From positions 62,001 to 126,000 of the forward strand of contig JAPOQN010000007.1 in assembly GCA_026710655.1 (NCBI GenBank): 64,000 bases of DNA, given 5' to 3'. Every line of letters begins with the position of its first letter. Position 1 is the stretch's first letter. Shown piece by piece: positions 37,968 through 46,489 of this stretch. The DNA comes from Chloroflexota bacterium. Lineage in GTDB: Bacteria > Chloroflexota > Dehalococcoidia > Tepidiformales > Tepidiformaceae. The notes beneath the pieces are model-generated. The model was not told where the DNA came from. It made no database searches and saw nothing but the letters and a program-made list of their open reading frames with translations. Both the position numbers and the translations under genes were made by a program.

Positions 37968-38953
37968 TGGAAGCGCGCTTCGAAGGCGTCCGCTTCGCCT
38001 ACGGCGACCACCCCGTGCTCGACGTGCCCGAGTTACGCTTCGCCGAGGGGCGCGTCACCGCCCTCCTCGGCCCCAACGGTTCGGGCAAATCCCCCCTCCT
38101 GCGGCTCCTCGCCGGCCTTGAGCGGCCCGCTGCCGGGCGCGTCCTCGTCGGGGGGAACCCCGCCCCCGCCGCCCGTGACTCCGTCGCCTACGCCTTCCAG
38201 GAGGCGGTCTTCCTCTCCGGAACGCTGCGCGCCAACCTCGACCTTGCCCTCCGCCTGCGCGGCCTCTCTCCCTCCGCGCGCCGCTCCCGCCTCGACGAGG
38301 CGGCCACCGCCTGCGGTGTCGCCCATCTCCTCGACCGCCCCGCCAACCGCCTCTCCGGCGGCGAGGCGCAGCGCGCCAACCTCGCCCGCGCCCTCTCCCT
38401 GCGCGCCCCCCTCACCCTCCTCGACGAGCCCCTTGCCGGCTTCGACGAGCGCGGGCGAGGCCAGATGCTCGCAGAGCTGCCCGCCCTCCTGCGCCGCTTC
38501 GCCGGCACCACCGTGCTCGTCACCCACGACCGCGACGAGGCCCTGCGCCTCGCCGAAGACCTCGTCCTCCTGCGCGAGGGCCGCCTCCGCGCCGCCGGCC
38601 CCCGGCGCGAGGTCTTCGCCGCCCCGCCCGACCCCGAAACGGCCGCCTTCCTCGGGTACACCCTTGTCCCCACCGATGCCGGACTGGCCGGAGTCGCCCC
38701 CGGCGGCCTCCGCCCCGGCCCCGGCGACTTCACCCTCTCCCTCCACGTCGAGCAGGTCGTCGATCTCGTCGCCTGCGTCGAGGTCGCGGGCCGCAGCGGC
38801 GGCCGGCGCATCGCCGTCGAGTTCCCCTCCGACCACCCCCTCCCCGCTCCCGGCGAGCAGGTCACCGTCAGCGCGCCCACGGGGATGGTCGTGACTTTCA
38901 CGAAACCCGCGCCCGAACCTGTTGACAGGCCCTCCCGCGCTTCCGTAGCGTGA
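37967..38953 (+). CDS. tupC: Tungstate-type ABC transporter ATP-binding protein TupC
   Basis: The 328-residue protein has the Walker A loop GPNGSGKSPLLRL (about residues 35-47), signature RLSGGEAQRANLARAL, Walker B LTLLDEPLAGFD and the switch histidine in VTHDRDEA. Proline follows the Walker A serine where threonine is usual. After about residue 235 an extra domain like the TOBE/MOP domain of molybdate transporters is present (FTLSLHVEQVVDLVACVEV), possibly for anion sensing. A much longer upstream frame lies inside tupB and was rejected. Confidence 0.92.
   Translation: MEARFEGVRFAYGDHPVLDVPELRFAEGRVTALLGPNGSGKSPLLRLLAGLERPAAGRVLVGGNPAPAARDSVAYAFQEAVFLSGTLRANLDLALRLRGLSPSARRSRLDEAATACGVAHLLDRPANRLSGGEAQRANLARALSLRAPLTLLDEPLAGFDERGRGQMLAELPALLRRFAGTTVLVTHDRDEALRLAEDLVLLREGRLRAAGPRREVFAAPPDPETAAFLGYTLVPTDAGLAGVAPGGLRPGPGDFTLSLHVEQVVDLVACVEVAGRSGGRRIAVEFPSDHPLPAPGEQVTVSAPTGMVVTFTKPAPEPVDRPSRASVA
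38922..38951 (+). promoter_or_regulatory. Candidate promoter of the SWIM mini-protein
   Basis: A perfect TTGACA (38922-38927) is followed after 18 bases by TAGCGT (38946-38951). It lies in the last codons of tupC. A message from here would run through the hairpin at 38991-39012. Confidence 0.45.
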
Positions 38954-38990
38954 TTGGTGCGATGGACGCGCGAGCGGCACACACGATCTG

Positions 38991-39014
38991 ACGGCGCCTC
39001 TTGAGGCGCCGTTT
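38991..39014 (+). terminator. Hairpin after tupC
   Basis: ACGGCGCCTC and GAGGCGCCGT form a perfect 10 bp stem around a TT loop, followed by TTTCC. The T-run is short, so it may be an attenuator-like hairpin or a weak terminator of tupABC. It lies between the candidate promoter and the SWIM gene. Confidence 0.6.
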
Positions 39015-39054
39015 CCGTGTCCGAACCGCCCGCGCCAGGAGGGTTCCAGCGAAT

Positions 39055-39318
39055 ATGCAATCGAGCATCATCGGCAAGATTGAGAAAGCCAGGCGTTACG
39101 CCGCCGAGCCCGAGCGTTTCCGTGTCGAGGGCTTCAGTGTGACCGTCCGGGGCGACAACACCGACCACCGCGTCGAGTTCGCCGACGAGGCGTGGACCTG
39201 CACCTGCGGGTTCTTTGGCGAATGGTCGATCTGCAGCCATACGATGGCGATCGAACGCGTGCTCGCGGGGCTCGTCCCCCCACAGCCGCTGCCCGTGGTG
39301 AGCGCTACGGGCACGTAG
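39055..39318 (+). CDS. SWIM zinc finger mini-protein
   Basis: The 87-residue protein is little more than a SWIM domain: WTCTCGFFGEWSICSHTMAIERVL (given here as its pattern C-x-C then C-x-H) near residues 44-65. SWIM domains bind zinc and mediate DNA or protein contacts, often with recombination factors such as RadA/Sws1 or with helicases, but stand-alone forms are poorly understood. AGGAGGG lies 11 bases before the ATG giving MQSSIIGKIEKA. The gene stands alone between tupC and murT. Confidence 0.8.
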   Translation: MQSSIIGKIEKARRYAAEPERFRVEGFSVTVRGDNTDHRVEFADEAWTCTCGFFGEWSICSHTMAIERVLAGLVPPQPLPVVSATGT

Positions 39319-39379
39319 CGCCTCCCCGGCCCTTTCCCCGCCGACGTACCATGACGGCCCGCGCCCTCGCGGACTGAGG

Positions 39380-40789
39380 ATGGGTATGGCGTTCGGCGGA
39401 CCCCGCCTCCTGCTCGCCCTCTGGGTCGCGAGGGCCGCTGCCGCCCTTAGCTCCGGTCTCCGGCGGGGCGGCGCCACCGCCCTTCCCGGCCTCCTCGCCG
39501 AGCGCATCGCCCCCGTCTTCGTCGCCTCGCTCGGAGGCCGCCTTGAAGGCGGCGCCGTCCTCATCACGGGCACGAACGGCAAGACCACCACCGCCCGCCT
39601 GCTGGCCGGGATGCTCGACGCCGCCGGCCGTCCCGCCGTCCACAACCGCGAAGGCTCGAACCTCACGCGCGGCATCGCCTCCGCCCTCGCCGCCGCCTGC
39701 GACTGGCGCGGCCGCCCCCGTGACCGGCGCGCCCTCGCCCTCATGGAGACGGACGAGGCCACCCTCCCAGCCGCCGCCCGCGCCCTCCGCCCCCGCGCTG
39801 TCGCCTTCACCAACCTCTTCCGCGACCAGCTCGACCGCTACGGCGAGGTCGACGGCGTCGCCGCCCGCTGGCGCCAGACCCTCCCCCTCCTCCCTCCCAC
39901 CGCCACCCTCGTCCTCAACGCCGACGACCCCTCCGTCGCCGAGCTCGCCCTCGACTGGTCCGGACCCGTGCACTGGTACTCGCTCGCCGGGGCCCGTGCG
40001 AGCGCCTCCTCCCCCGGCCCCGCCGACGCCCGCTGGTGCCGCGCCTGCGGGGGCGCCTATCGCTACGAGTCGCGCTACGCCGCCCACCTCGGCCGCTGGC
40101 GCTGCTCCGGCTGCGGCCGCGACGGTCCCGTGCCTGAGACGAGCGCCACCGCCATCGAGACCCGTCCCGACGGCCTCGTCCTCACCGTCCCCGGCCTGGG
40201 CGAGCTCGACCTGCCCCTCGGCGGCCTCTACAACGCCGGCAACGCCCTCGCCGCGATCGCCCTCGCCCGCGTCCTCGACCTGCACGCGGCGGACGTGCGC
40301 GCGGGACTCGCCGCCGCCCGCCCCGCATTTGGCCGCGGCGAGTTCGTGGACCTCGGCGGGCGCCGCCTGCGGCTCCTCCTCTGCAAGAATCCCGCCGGCG
40401 CGAGCGAGGCCCTGCGCCTCGTCGAGGACGAGGACGGCGATGCGGAGGTCGCCTTCGTCCTCAACGACCGCTTCGCCGACGGCCGCGACGTGAGCTGGAT
40501 CTGGGATGTCGACTTCGAACGGCTGGCGGGGCGCGTGCAGCGCTGCTGGGCGGGAGGCGGTCGCGCCGGGGATGCCGCCCTGCGCCTGCGCTACGCCGGC
40601 TGGCCCGCCCCCGCCGCGACCGCCGGCTCCCCCGCGGCCTTTCTCGATGCCCTCGCCGGTCTCCCCTCCGACCGTCCCGTCACCGTCCTCCTCACCTACA
40701 CCGCCCTCCTCGACCTGCGCGCCGAGCTTTCCAGACGTGGCGCTGTTTCTGAATCTTCCGGAACCCGCATTCCCGCCGCCACTTCCTGA
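39380..40789 (+). CDS. murT: MurT-type Mur ligase (lipid II amidation), DUF1727
   Basis: The 469-residue protein has the Mur ligase P-loop LITGTNGKTTTARL (about residue 62), FTNLFRDQLDRYGE, and a zinc ribbon made of WCRACGG and CSGCGRDG (about residues 220-246), the mark of MurT. The C-terminal 120 residues are the DUF1727 domain that contacts GatD. MurT with GatD amidates the D-glutamate of lipid II at the membrane using glutamine. No GatD-type glutaminase gene is beside it, although the pair is usually adjacent. A hydrophobic N-terminal stretch precedes the ligase. The second ATG (MAFGG) is an alternative start. Confidence 0.9.
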   Translation: MGMAFGGPRLLLALWVARAAAALSSGLRRGGATALPGLLAERIAPVFVASLGGRLEGGAVLITGTNGKTTTARLLAGMLDAAGRPAVHNREGSNLTRGIASALAAACDWRGRPRDRRALALMETDEATLPAAARALRPRAVAFTNLFRDQLDRYGEVDGVAARWRQTLPLLPPTATLVLNADDPSVAELALDWSGPVHWYSLAGARASASSPGPADARWCRACGGAYRYESRYAAHLGRWRCSGCGRDGPVPETSATAIETRPDGLVLTVPGLGELDLPLGGLYNAGNALAAIALARVLDLHAADVRAGLAAARPAFGRGEFVDLGGRRLRLLLCKNPAGASEALRLVEDEDGDAEVAFVLNDRFADGRDVSWIWDVDFERLAGRVQRCWAGGGRAGDAALRLRYAGWPAPAATAGSPAAFLDALAGLPSDRPVTVLLTYTALLDLRAELSRRGAVSESSGTRIPAATS

Positions 40790-40817
40790 GGCTTGCCGCG
40801 CGGTACACGTTACCGTG

Positions 40818-40823
40818 TAAAAT
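40818..40823 (+). promoter_or_regulatory. -10 box 6 bases before the XRE gene
   Basis: TAAAAT, five of six consensus bases, is followed by six bases and the ATG at 40830. Strong example of a likely leaderless start. Confidence 0.55.
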
Positions 40824-40829
40824 CGGCTC

Positions 40830-41072
40830 ATGCCCGATTCCGACCCGGACGCCTGGGTGAAAGAGCTGCGTGAGCGTGCGGGCCTGAGCCAGGCCGCCTT
40901 CGCCCGCCGTCTGGGCGTGCGCCAGCAGACGGTCAGCGAGTGGGAGACCGGCCGCTACGCCCCCCGCGGCGCCAGCCTCACGGTCCTCCGCCTGCTGGAG
41001 GAGGAGGTCGCCCCCTACGACGCCTCCCCGCCGGAGGAAGAAGAGGCGCCAGGAGAAGGTGAAGCGCCATGA
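40830..41072 (+). CDS. Small XRE family HTH regulator
   Basis: The 80-residue protein is a single Cro/C1-type helix-turn-helix (LRERAGLSQAAFARRLGV, then QQTVSEWETGRYAPRG) with an acidic tail ([14 protein letters not shown]). It overlaps the DUF2851 gene by 4 bp (ATGA), so the two are co-translated. The promoter seems to sit right at the ATG. Target unknown; the tight link suggests control of its own operon. Confidence 0.85.
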   Translation: MPDSDPDAWVKELRERAGLSQAAFARRLGVRQQTVSEWETGRYAPRGASLTVLRLLEEEVAPYDASPPEEEEAPGEGEAP

Positions 41073-42235
41073 GTGTGATCGCCCCCTCCCGTCCCTCCCG
41101 CTGGCGCGCGCTCGCCGAGGAACCCGCCGTCTACGCCGCCCCCCGCGGCGAGGCCGCCCTCGCCGAACGCTGGTTCGCCGGCCTCCGCCCCCTCTCCCGC
41201 GTCGAGGATGGACGCCGCCTCCGCATCCGCTTCCCTGGCGTCCCCGCCCCCGGCTACGGCCCCGATGCCCGCGATGCCGTCATCGAGCTCGACGGCGCCG
41301 AGCTCTGCGGCGATGTCGAGCTCCACCTGCGCGCCAGCGGCTGGCGCGCCCACGGCCACTACGACGACCCGGCCTACGCCCGCGTCGTCCTCCACGTCGT
41401 CGAGGAGAACGACGGCGCCGCTCTCGCAACCCCCCACGCCAGCGGCCGCGCCATCCCCCTCGCCGTCGCCCTGCCCCCCTCCACCCCGCCCCTGCCCGGC
41501 TTCTCGCCCCCCTGCGTCGCCACCGCCTCCCGCACCTCCCCCGCGCCCGTGCTCGAACGCCTCGGCCTCGATCGCCTCCGCGCGAAGACCTCGCGCGCGG
41601 CCAACTGGGCCGCCGCCCGCGGCCCCGCGCCCGTCCTCTACGCCCTCGCCCTCGAGACCCTCGCGGGTCGCCGCAACCGTGAGGCCTTCGCCGAGGTCGC
41701 CCGCCGCCTGCCCCTCCCCGCCCTCCTTGACCGCGCACCCCCCGGGGGCGGGGAGACGGGCCGCGCGGAAACCTTTGCCGCCGCCCTGCGCGAGGCCGCC
41801 GCCGGCCTGCCCCTCGCCCGCCACGGGGGCCGCCCCGCCGCCGCCCCCGAGCGCCGCCTCGAGGCTCTCGGCGCGCTCGCCGCCCGCCTCTGGCCGGAGC
41901 CCCGGGCCGCCTGGCCGGAAGCCCTCGCCACGCCCGCCTCCATTCCACGCGCCCTGCGCGTGCCCGGCATCGGCACCGCCGCCGCGCTTGAGCTCGCCGT
42001 CAACGCCGTCCTTCCCGCCGCCCTCGGCGCTCGCCTCTGGCCCGAGGAAGACGCCCTCGCCCGCTTCCGCGCCCTGCCCGCTCCCGCCCCCTACGGCCAG
42101 CTCCGCTCCCTCGCCGGCTGGCTCCAGAGTGGCGAGGCCGATCCCCTTGCGCGCGCCGCCTCCCTCCAGGGCGCGCTCCAGCTCCACGCCCGCCATTGCT
42201 CCCGTGGCGGTTGCGGCGCCTGCCCCCTCTCCTGA
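41069..42235 (+). CDS. DUF2851 family protein
   Basis: The 388-residue protein has the DUF2851 hallmark [17 protein letters not shown] followed by [12 protein letters not shown], and the characteristic ending [16 protein letters not shown] with three cysteines. The middle is helical and alanine-rich. The core resembles restriction-endonuclease-like folds, but no function is established. It is translationally coupled to the small XRE regulator. Confidence 0.85.
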   Translation: MSVIAPSRPSRWRALAEEPAVYAAPRGEAALAERWFAGLRPLSRVEDGRRLRIRFPGVPAPGYGPDARDAVIELDGAELCGDVELHLRASGWRAHGHYDDPAYARVVLHVVEENDGAALATPHASGRAIPLAVALPPSTPPLPGFSPPCVATASRTSPAPVLERLGLDRLRAKTSRAANWAAARGPAPVLYALALETLAGRRNREAFAEVARRLPLPALLDRAPPGGGETGRAETFAAALREAAAGLPLARHGGRPAAAPERRLEALGALAARLWPEPRAAWPEALATPASIPRALRVPGIGTAAALELAVNAVLPAALGARLWPEEDALARFRALPAPAPYGQLRSLAGWLQSGEADPLARAASLQGALQLHARHCSRGGCGACPLS

Positions 42236-42329
42236 GCCTCTCAGCCTGCGGCGCGTGCGAGTTTCGCCCCGGCGGGCGACAATAGCGCCCGCGGCGCGCC
42301 GCCACCTGTCAGCCGCGCGAGGGAAACCG

Positions 42330-43733
42330 ATGCCGACCATCGCCGAGAAGATCTGGGAAGAGCACCTCGTTCGCCGCGAGGAAGGCCTCCCCGACCTGCT
42401 CTATATCGATCTCCACCTCGTCCACGAGGTCACCTCCCCCCAGGCCTTCGAGTCACTGCGGCTCGCCGGGCGCCCCGTCCGCCGCCCCGACCGCACCCTC
42501 GCCACCGTCGACCACAACGTGCCCACCGAAGGGCGCGACCGCCCCTGGGACGACCCCCTCTCCATCCAGCAGGTCGAGACCCTGCGCGACAACTGCGCCG
42601 AGTTCGAGGTGCCCTTCTACGACATCGACGACCCCCGCCAGGGCATCGTCCACGTCGTCGGTCCCGAGCAGGGCCTCAGCCAGCCCGGCATGACCATCGT
42701 CTGCGGCGATAGCCACACCTCCACCCATGGCGCCCTCGGCGCCCTCGCCATCGGTATCGGCACCTCCGAGGTCGAGCACGTGCTCGCCACCCAGACCCTC
42801 CCCCAGGCCGCCCAGAAGACGATGGCCATCGAGGTCGACGGCGAACTCGCCCCCGGCGTCACCGCCAAGGACGTCATCCTCACCATCATCAACACGATCG
42901 GCGTCGGCGGCGGCACGGGCCACATCGTCGAGTACCGCGGCGAGGTCATCCGCTCCCTCCCCATGGCGGGCCGCATGACCATCTGCAACATGAGCATCGA
43001 GGCGGGCGCTCGCGCCGGCCTCGTCGCCCCCGACGACATCACCTTCGACTACCTCGAAGGCCGCCCCTCCAGCCCCACCGGCGCCGCCTGGGAGCGCGCC
43101 CTCGACCACTGGCGCGGCCTCGCCACCGATGAGGGCGCCCACTTCGACACGACCGTTCAGCTTGCCGGCGCCGACATCGAGCCCTGCGTCACCTGGGGCA
43201 CCAATCCCGCCCAGAGCGTGCCCGTCTCCGGTCGCGTCCCCGACCCCGGCGACGCGACCAGCGAGTCCGCCCGCGAGCAGACCGAGCGCGCCCTCCGCTA
43301 CATGGACCTCGAAGCCGGCACCGCCCTCGCCGACGTGCCCCTCGACCGCGTCTTCATCGGCTCCTGCACGAACTCGCGCCTGGAGGATCTGCGCGCCGCC
43401 GCCGCCACCGTGCGCGGCCGCCAGGTCGCCTCCAGCGTGCGCGCCATGGTCGTGCCCGGCTCCGGCCTCGTGAAGGCCGCCGCCGAGGCGGAGGGGCTCG
43501 ACGAGGTCTTTCGCGCCGCCGGCTTCGAGTGGCGTGATGCCGGCTGCTCCATGTGCCTCGGCATGAACCCCGACATCCTCCTCCCCGGCGAGCGCTGCGC
43601 CTCCACCTCCAACCGCAACTTCGAGGGCCGCCAGGGGCCCGGCGGCCGCACCCACCTGGTCAGCCCCCAGATGGCGGCCGCGGCCGCCGTCGCCGGCCAC
43701 TTCGTCGATATCCGCGACTGGGAGATGCGCTGA
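42330..43733 (+). CDS. leuC: 3-isopropylmalate dehydratase large subunit LeuC
   Basis: The 467-residue aconitase-family enzyme isomerises 2- to 3-isopropylmalate in leucine synthesis. The [4Fe-4S] ligands are in GSCTNSR and [31 protein letters not shown] and [14 protein letters not shown] are family signatures. The ATG giving MPTIAEKIW is used; a long upstream frame lies inside the DUF2851 gene. The stop overlaps leuD by one base (TGATG). Confidence 0.96.
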   Translation: MPTIAEKIWEEHLVRREEGLPDLLYIDLHLVHEVTSPQAFESLRLAGRPVRRPDRTLATVDHNVPTEGRDRPWDDPLSIQQVETLRDNCAEFEVPFYDIDDPRQGIVHVVGPEQGLSQPGMTIVCGDSHTSTHGALGALAIGIGTSEVEHVLATQTLPQAAQKTMAIEVDGELAPGVTAKDVILTIINTIGVGGGTGHIVEYRGEVIRSLPMAGRMTICNMSIEAGARAGLVAPDDITFDYLEGRPSSPTGAAWERALDHWRGLATDEGAHFDTTVQLAGADIEPCVTWGTNPAQSVPVSGRVPDPGDATSESAREQTERALRYMDLEAGTALADVPLDRVFIGSCTNSRLEDLRAAAATVRGRQVASSVRAMVVPGSGLVKAAAEAEGLDEVFRAAGFEWRDAGCSMCLGMNPDILLPGERCASTSNRNFEGRQGPGGRTHLVSPQMAAAAAVAGHFVDIRDWEMR

Positions 43734-44344
43734 TGCGTAAGTTCGAAGCCGTCCGCAGCAAGGCCCTGCCCCTCAACCGCGCCGACGTCGACACCGACCA
43801 GATCATCCCCGCCAAGTATCTGAAGCGCATCGAGCGCACGGGCTTCGGCGAGTTCCTCTTCGACGACTGGCGCAAGGACCCTGCCTTCATCCTCAACGAG
43901 GGTGTCTTCAGCGGCGCCCGCATCCTCGTCGCGGGCGCCAACTTCGGCTGCGGCTCCTCCCGCGAGCACGCCCCCTGGGCACTCGAGGACTACGGCTTCC
44001 GCGCCCTCATCGCCCCCTCCTTCGCCGACATCTTCCGCAACAACTGCGCCAAGATCGGCCTCCTCACCATCACCCTCGCACCCGAGGACGTGGAGTTCCT
44101 CATCGCTCGCGCCGAGGAGCTGCCCGAGGCCGAGACGATCGTCGATCTCGAGTCCCAGACCGTCGCCACCGCCGACGGCTCCTTCGTCCGCTCCTTCGAG
44201 ATCGACCCCGCCGTCAAGCGCAACCTGCTCGAAGGGCTCGACGCCATCGGCCTCACCCTCGAACACGAGCCCGACATCGACGCTTTCGAGGCCGCTCGCC
44301 CCGACCGCTACCCTTCCACCACACCCGCGGAGGCGCCGGCATGA
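43733..44344 (+). CDS. leuD: 3-isopropylmalate dehydratase small subunit LeuD
   Basis: The 203-residue swivelling-domain subunit has LNRADVDTDQIIPAKYL at the start and the substrate loop GANFGCGSSREHAPWAL. It forms the active heterodimer with LeuC. Length is full for the bacterial type. Its stop overlaps the start of a 56-codon gene by 4 bp. Confidence 0.96.
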   Translation: MRKFEAVRSKALPLNRADVDTDQIIPAKYLKRIERTGFGEFLFDDWRKDPAFILNEGVFSGARILVAGANFGCGSSREHAPWALEDYGFRALIAPSFADIFRNNCAKIGLLTITLAPEDVEFLIARAEELPEAETIVDLESQTVATADGSFVRSFEIDPAVKRNLLEGLDAIGLTLEHEPDIDAFEAARPDRYPSTTPAEAPA

Positions 44345-44511
44345 GCCAGCGTGGCCGTCACCCTCGCCCCAGCCCCGTCTGGTACTGGCGCAACTGGTAC
44401 TACTCCAGCCTCCAGTTCATGGCGCGCACTCGCATCGCCGCGGGCAACCACTGGCTGAAGCTCCGGCGCCTCGAGGAGTGCTGCGGGAACTACGGCCAAC
44501 CGGGCTGTTGA
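44341..44511 (+). CDS. Tiny Trp/Tyr-rich protein with CCGNYGxPGC ending
   Basis: The 56-residue frame starts at an ATG overlapping the leuD stop (ATGA). It is rich in aromatic residues (SPVWYWRNWYYSSLQF), basic in the middle (HWLKLRRLEE), and ends ECCGNYGQPGC. The three cysteines at the very end look like a metal or thiol site, or a processing signal. The sharply non-random composition and the translational coupling support a real gene. I believe similar tiny proteins exist in Chloroflexota but cannot verify that here. Function unknown. Confidence 0.65.
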   Translation: MSQRGRHPRPSPVWYWRNWYYSSLQFMARTRIAAGNHWLKLRRLEECCGNYGQPGC

Positions 44512-44568
44512 GCGCCCGCCCCGCCGTCCGGTGCGGACGGCCCCGACTCCCCGGCAAGCTAGGGCGCC

Positions 44569-45273
44569 ATGCCCGCTCCGCCTGAGGTGCCGCTCGCCGT
44601 CCAGACGCGGCTCCCGCCCCAGCCCCTGCCGCCCTCCCGCTTCCGCTTCCCCGACCCCCGTGGTGCGCCCCCCAGCGGCTTCGTCGCCGCCGGCGGCGAC
44701 CTCGCCCCCGAGACCATCGTCGCCGCCTACCGCACCGGCCTCTTCCCCTGGCCCCACGACGGCGTCGATACCCTTTGGTGGTCCCCCGACCCCCGCGCCA
44801 TCCTCCCGCCCGAGCGCTTCCACGTCTCCCGCCGCCTCGCCCGGCGCGTCCGCCAGGGGCGTTTCCGCGTCACCCTCGATGCCGCCTTCGCCCAGGTCAT
44901 CGCCGCCTGCGCTGTGCGTCCCGAGGGCACCTGGATCACCCCCGGCATGATGCGCGCCTACCTGCGCCTCCACACCCTCGGCTGGGCCCACAGCGTCGAG
45001 GTCTGGAGCTCGGAGGGCGCCCTCGTAGGCGGGCTCTACGGCCTCCGCGTCGACGGCCTCTTCGGCGCCGAGTCGATGTTCCACCGCGCCACCGATGCCT
45101 CCAAGGTCGCCCTCCTCGCCCTCTGCCAGCACGCCCCCCGCGCCGGCATCTCCCTCATCGACGTGCAGCTCCCCACCGACCACCTCGCCTCCCTGGGCGC
45201 CGAGGCCATTCCACGCGACCGCTATCTCGAACTCGTCGCTGCCGTGCGCGCCCCTGCACAGCCGAACCAGTAG
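44569..45273 (+). CDS. aat: Leucyl/phenylalanyl-tRNA--protein transferase Aat
   Basis: The 234-residue enzyme adds leucine or phenylalanine to N-terminal Arg or Lys of proteins, marking them for ClpS/ClpAP degradation. Motifs are GLFPWP and the WWSPDPRAILPPERFHVSR stretch, then GGLYGLRVDGLFGAESMFH, which line the aminoacyl-tRNA site. It sits among leucine biosynthesis genes, perhaps by chance. No ribosome site is obvious. Confidence 0.95.
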   Translation: MPAPPEVPLAVQTRLPPQPLPPSRFRFPDPRGAPPSGFVAAGGDLAPETIVAAYRTGLFPWPHDGVDTLWWSPDPRAILPPERFHVSRRLARRVRQGRFRVTLDAAFAQVIAACAVRPEGTWITPGMMRAYLRLHTLGWAHSVEVWSSEGALVGGLYGLRVDGLFGAESMFHRATDASKVALLALCQHAPRAGISLIDVQLPTDHLASLGAEAIPRDRYLELVAAVRAPAQPNQ

Positions 45274-45276
45274 ACT
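45271..45276 (+). promoter_or_regulatory. -10 box 6 bases before leuB
   Basis: TAGACT overlaps the aat stop codon (TAG) and is followed by six bases and the leuB ATG at 45283. It allows leuB to be transcribed on its own. Confidence 0.45.
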
Positions 45277-45282
45277 CGAAAC

Positions 45283-46377
45283 ATGCCTTCCTACCCGATT
45301 CTCCTCGCACCCGGAGACGGCATCGGCCCCGAGGTCCTCGAAGAAGGGCTGAAGGTGCTCGCCGCCGTCGAACGCCGCTTCGGCCACGAGTTTCAGTACC
45401 AGGACGCCGTCGTCGGCGGCGCCGCCATCGACGAGTACGGCATCGCCCTCAAGGACGAGACCCTCGAGGCCGCTTCCCGCTCCCGCGCCGTTCTCTTCGG
45501 CGCTGTGGGCGGGCCCAAGTGGGACGACCCTCAGGCCTCGATTCGCCCCGAACAGGCCATCCTCGGCCTGCGCAAGGGACTTGGCCTGTTCGCCAACATC
45601 CGCCCCGTGCGCGCCAATCCCCTCCTCCTGGGAGACAGCGCCATCAAGCCCGAGATCCTCGAGGGCGTCGACATGGTCGTCATCCGCGAGCTCACCGGAG
45701 GCATCTACTTCGGCCGCCCCCAGAAGCGCTGGGAGAACAGCCGCGGCCGCCAGGCCGTCGACACCATGCGCTACAGCGAACGCGAGATTGAGCGCATCCT
45801 CCGTACCGGCTTCGAGCTCGCCCGCGGCCGCCGCGGCAAGCTCACGAGCGTCGACAAGGCCAACGTCCTCGATACCAGCCGCCTCTGGCGCGAGATCGCC
45901 GTCGAGCTCTCCGCCGAGTACCCCGATGTCGAGCTCGATCACCTGCTCGTCGACGCCTGCTCCATGCACCTCATCACCCACCCCGCCACCTTCGACGTCA
46001 TCGTCACCGGCAACATGTTCGGCGACATCCTCACGGACGAGGCCTCCGTCCTCGCCGGCTCGATGGGCATGCTCCCCTCCGCCAGCCTCGGACGCCGCCG
46101 CCGCAACGGCACCGGCATCGGCATGTACGAGCCCATCCACGGCACCGCCCCCGACATCGCTGGTCAGGGCATCGCCAACCCTATCGCCATGATCCTTAGC
46201 GCCGCCCTCATGCTGCGTCACTCCCTCGCCCTCGAGGACGAGGCCGCCGCCATCGAGCAGGCAGTCGATGATGTGCTGTCCGAGGGCTACCGCACCGCCG
46301 ACATCGAGTTCGGGGGCGCAACGCCCGTCGATACCGCCCGCATGGGGACGCTCGTCGCCGAGCGTCTCTCCCCATGA
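45283..46377 (+). CDS. leuB: 3-isopropylmalate dehydrogenase LeuB
   Basis: The 364-residue NAD-dependent decarboxylating dehydrogenase makes 4-methyl-2-oxopentanoate in leucine synthesis. [11 protein letters not shown] is the N-terminal signature, [10 protein letters not shown] the LeuB-specific stretch, and [20 protein letters not shown] the metal and NAD site; [17 protein letters not shown] follows. LeuA, the first enzyme, is not in the window. Confidence 0.96.
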   Translation: MPSYPILLAPGDGIGPEVLEEGLKVLAAVERRFGHEFQYQDAVVGGAAIDEYGIALKDETLEAASRSRAVLFGAVGGPKWDDPQASIRPEQAILGLRKGLGLFANIRPVRANPLLLGDSAIKPEILEGVDMVVIRELTGGIYFGRPQKRWENSRGRQAVDTMRYSEREIERILRTGFELARGRRGKLTSVDKANVLDTSRLWREIAVELSAEYPDVELDHLLVDACSMHLITHPATFDVIVTGNMFGDILTDEASVLAGSMGMLPSASLGRRRRNGTGIGMYEPIHGTAPDIAGQGIANPIAMILSAALMLRHSLALEDEAAAIEQAVDDVLSEGYRTADIEFGGATPVDTARMGTLVAERLSP

Positions 46378-46409
46378 ACGAACGGAACGCCAGCCCCCTG
46401 CCAACTTGG

Positions 46410-46415
46410 TAGGAT
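46410..46415 (+). promoter_or_regulatory. Candidate -10 box of citrate synthase
   Basis: TAGGAT lies about 75 bases before the GTG start, implying a leader of about 68 bases, unlike the leaderless-looking genes. GAGCGAGGA supplies a ribosome site. Confidence 0.3.
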
Positions 46416-46489
46416 AGAGCGCTGCACGACTCACCTAATCGGGCGCACGGCCGCGCTGCCGCGGCGCGCCCTGAGAGCGAGGATTCCCC

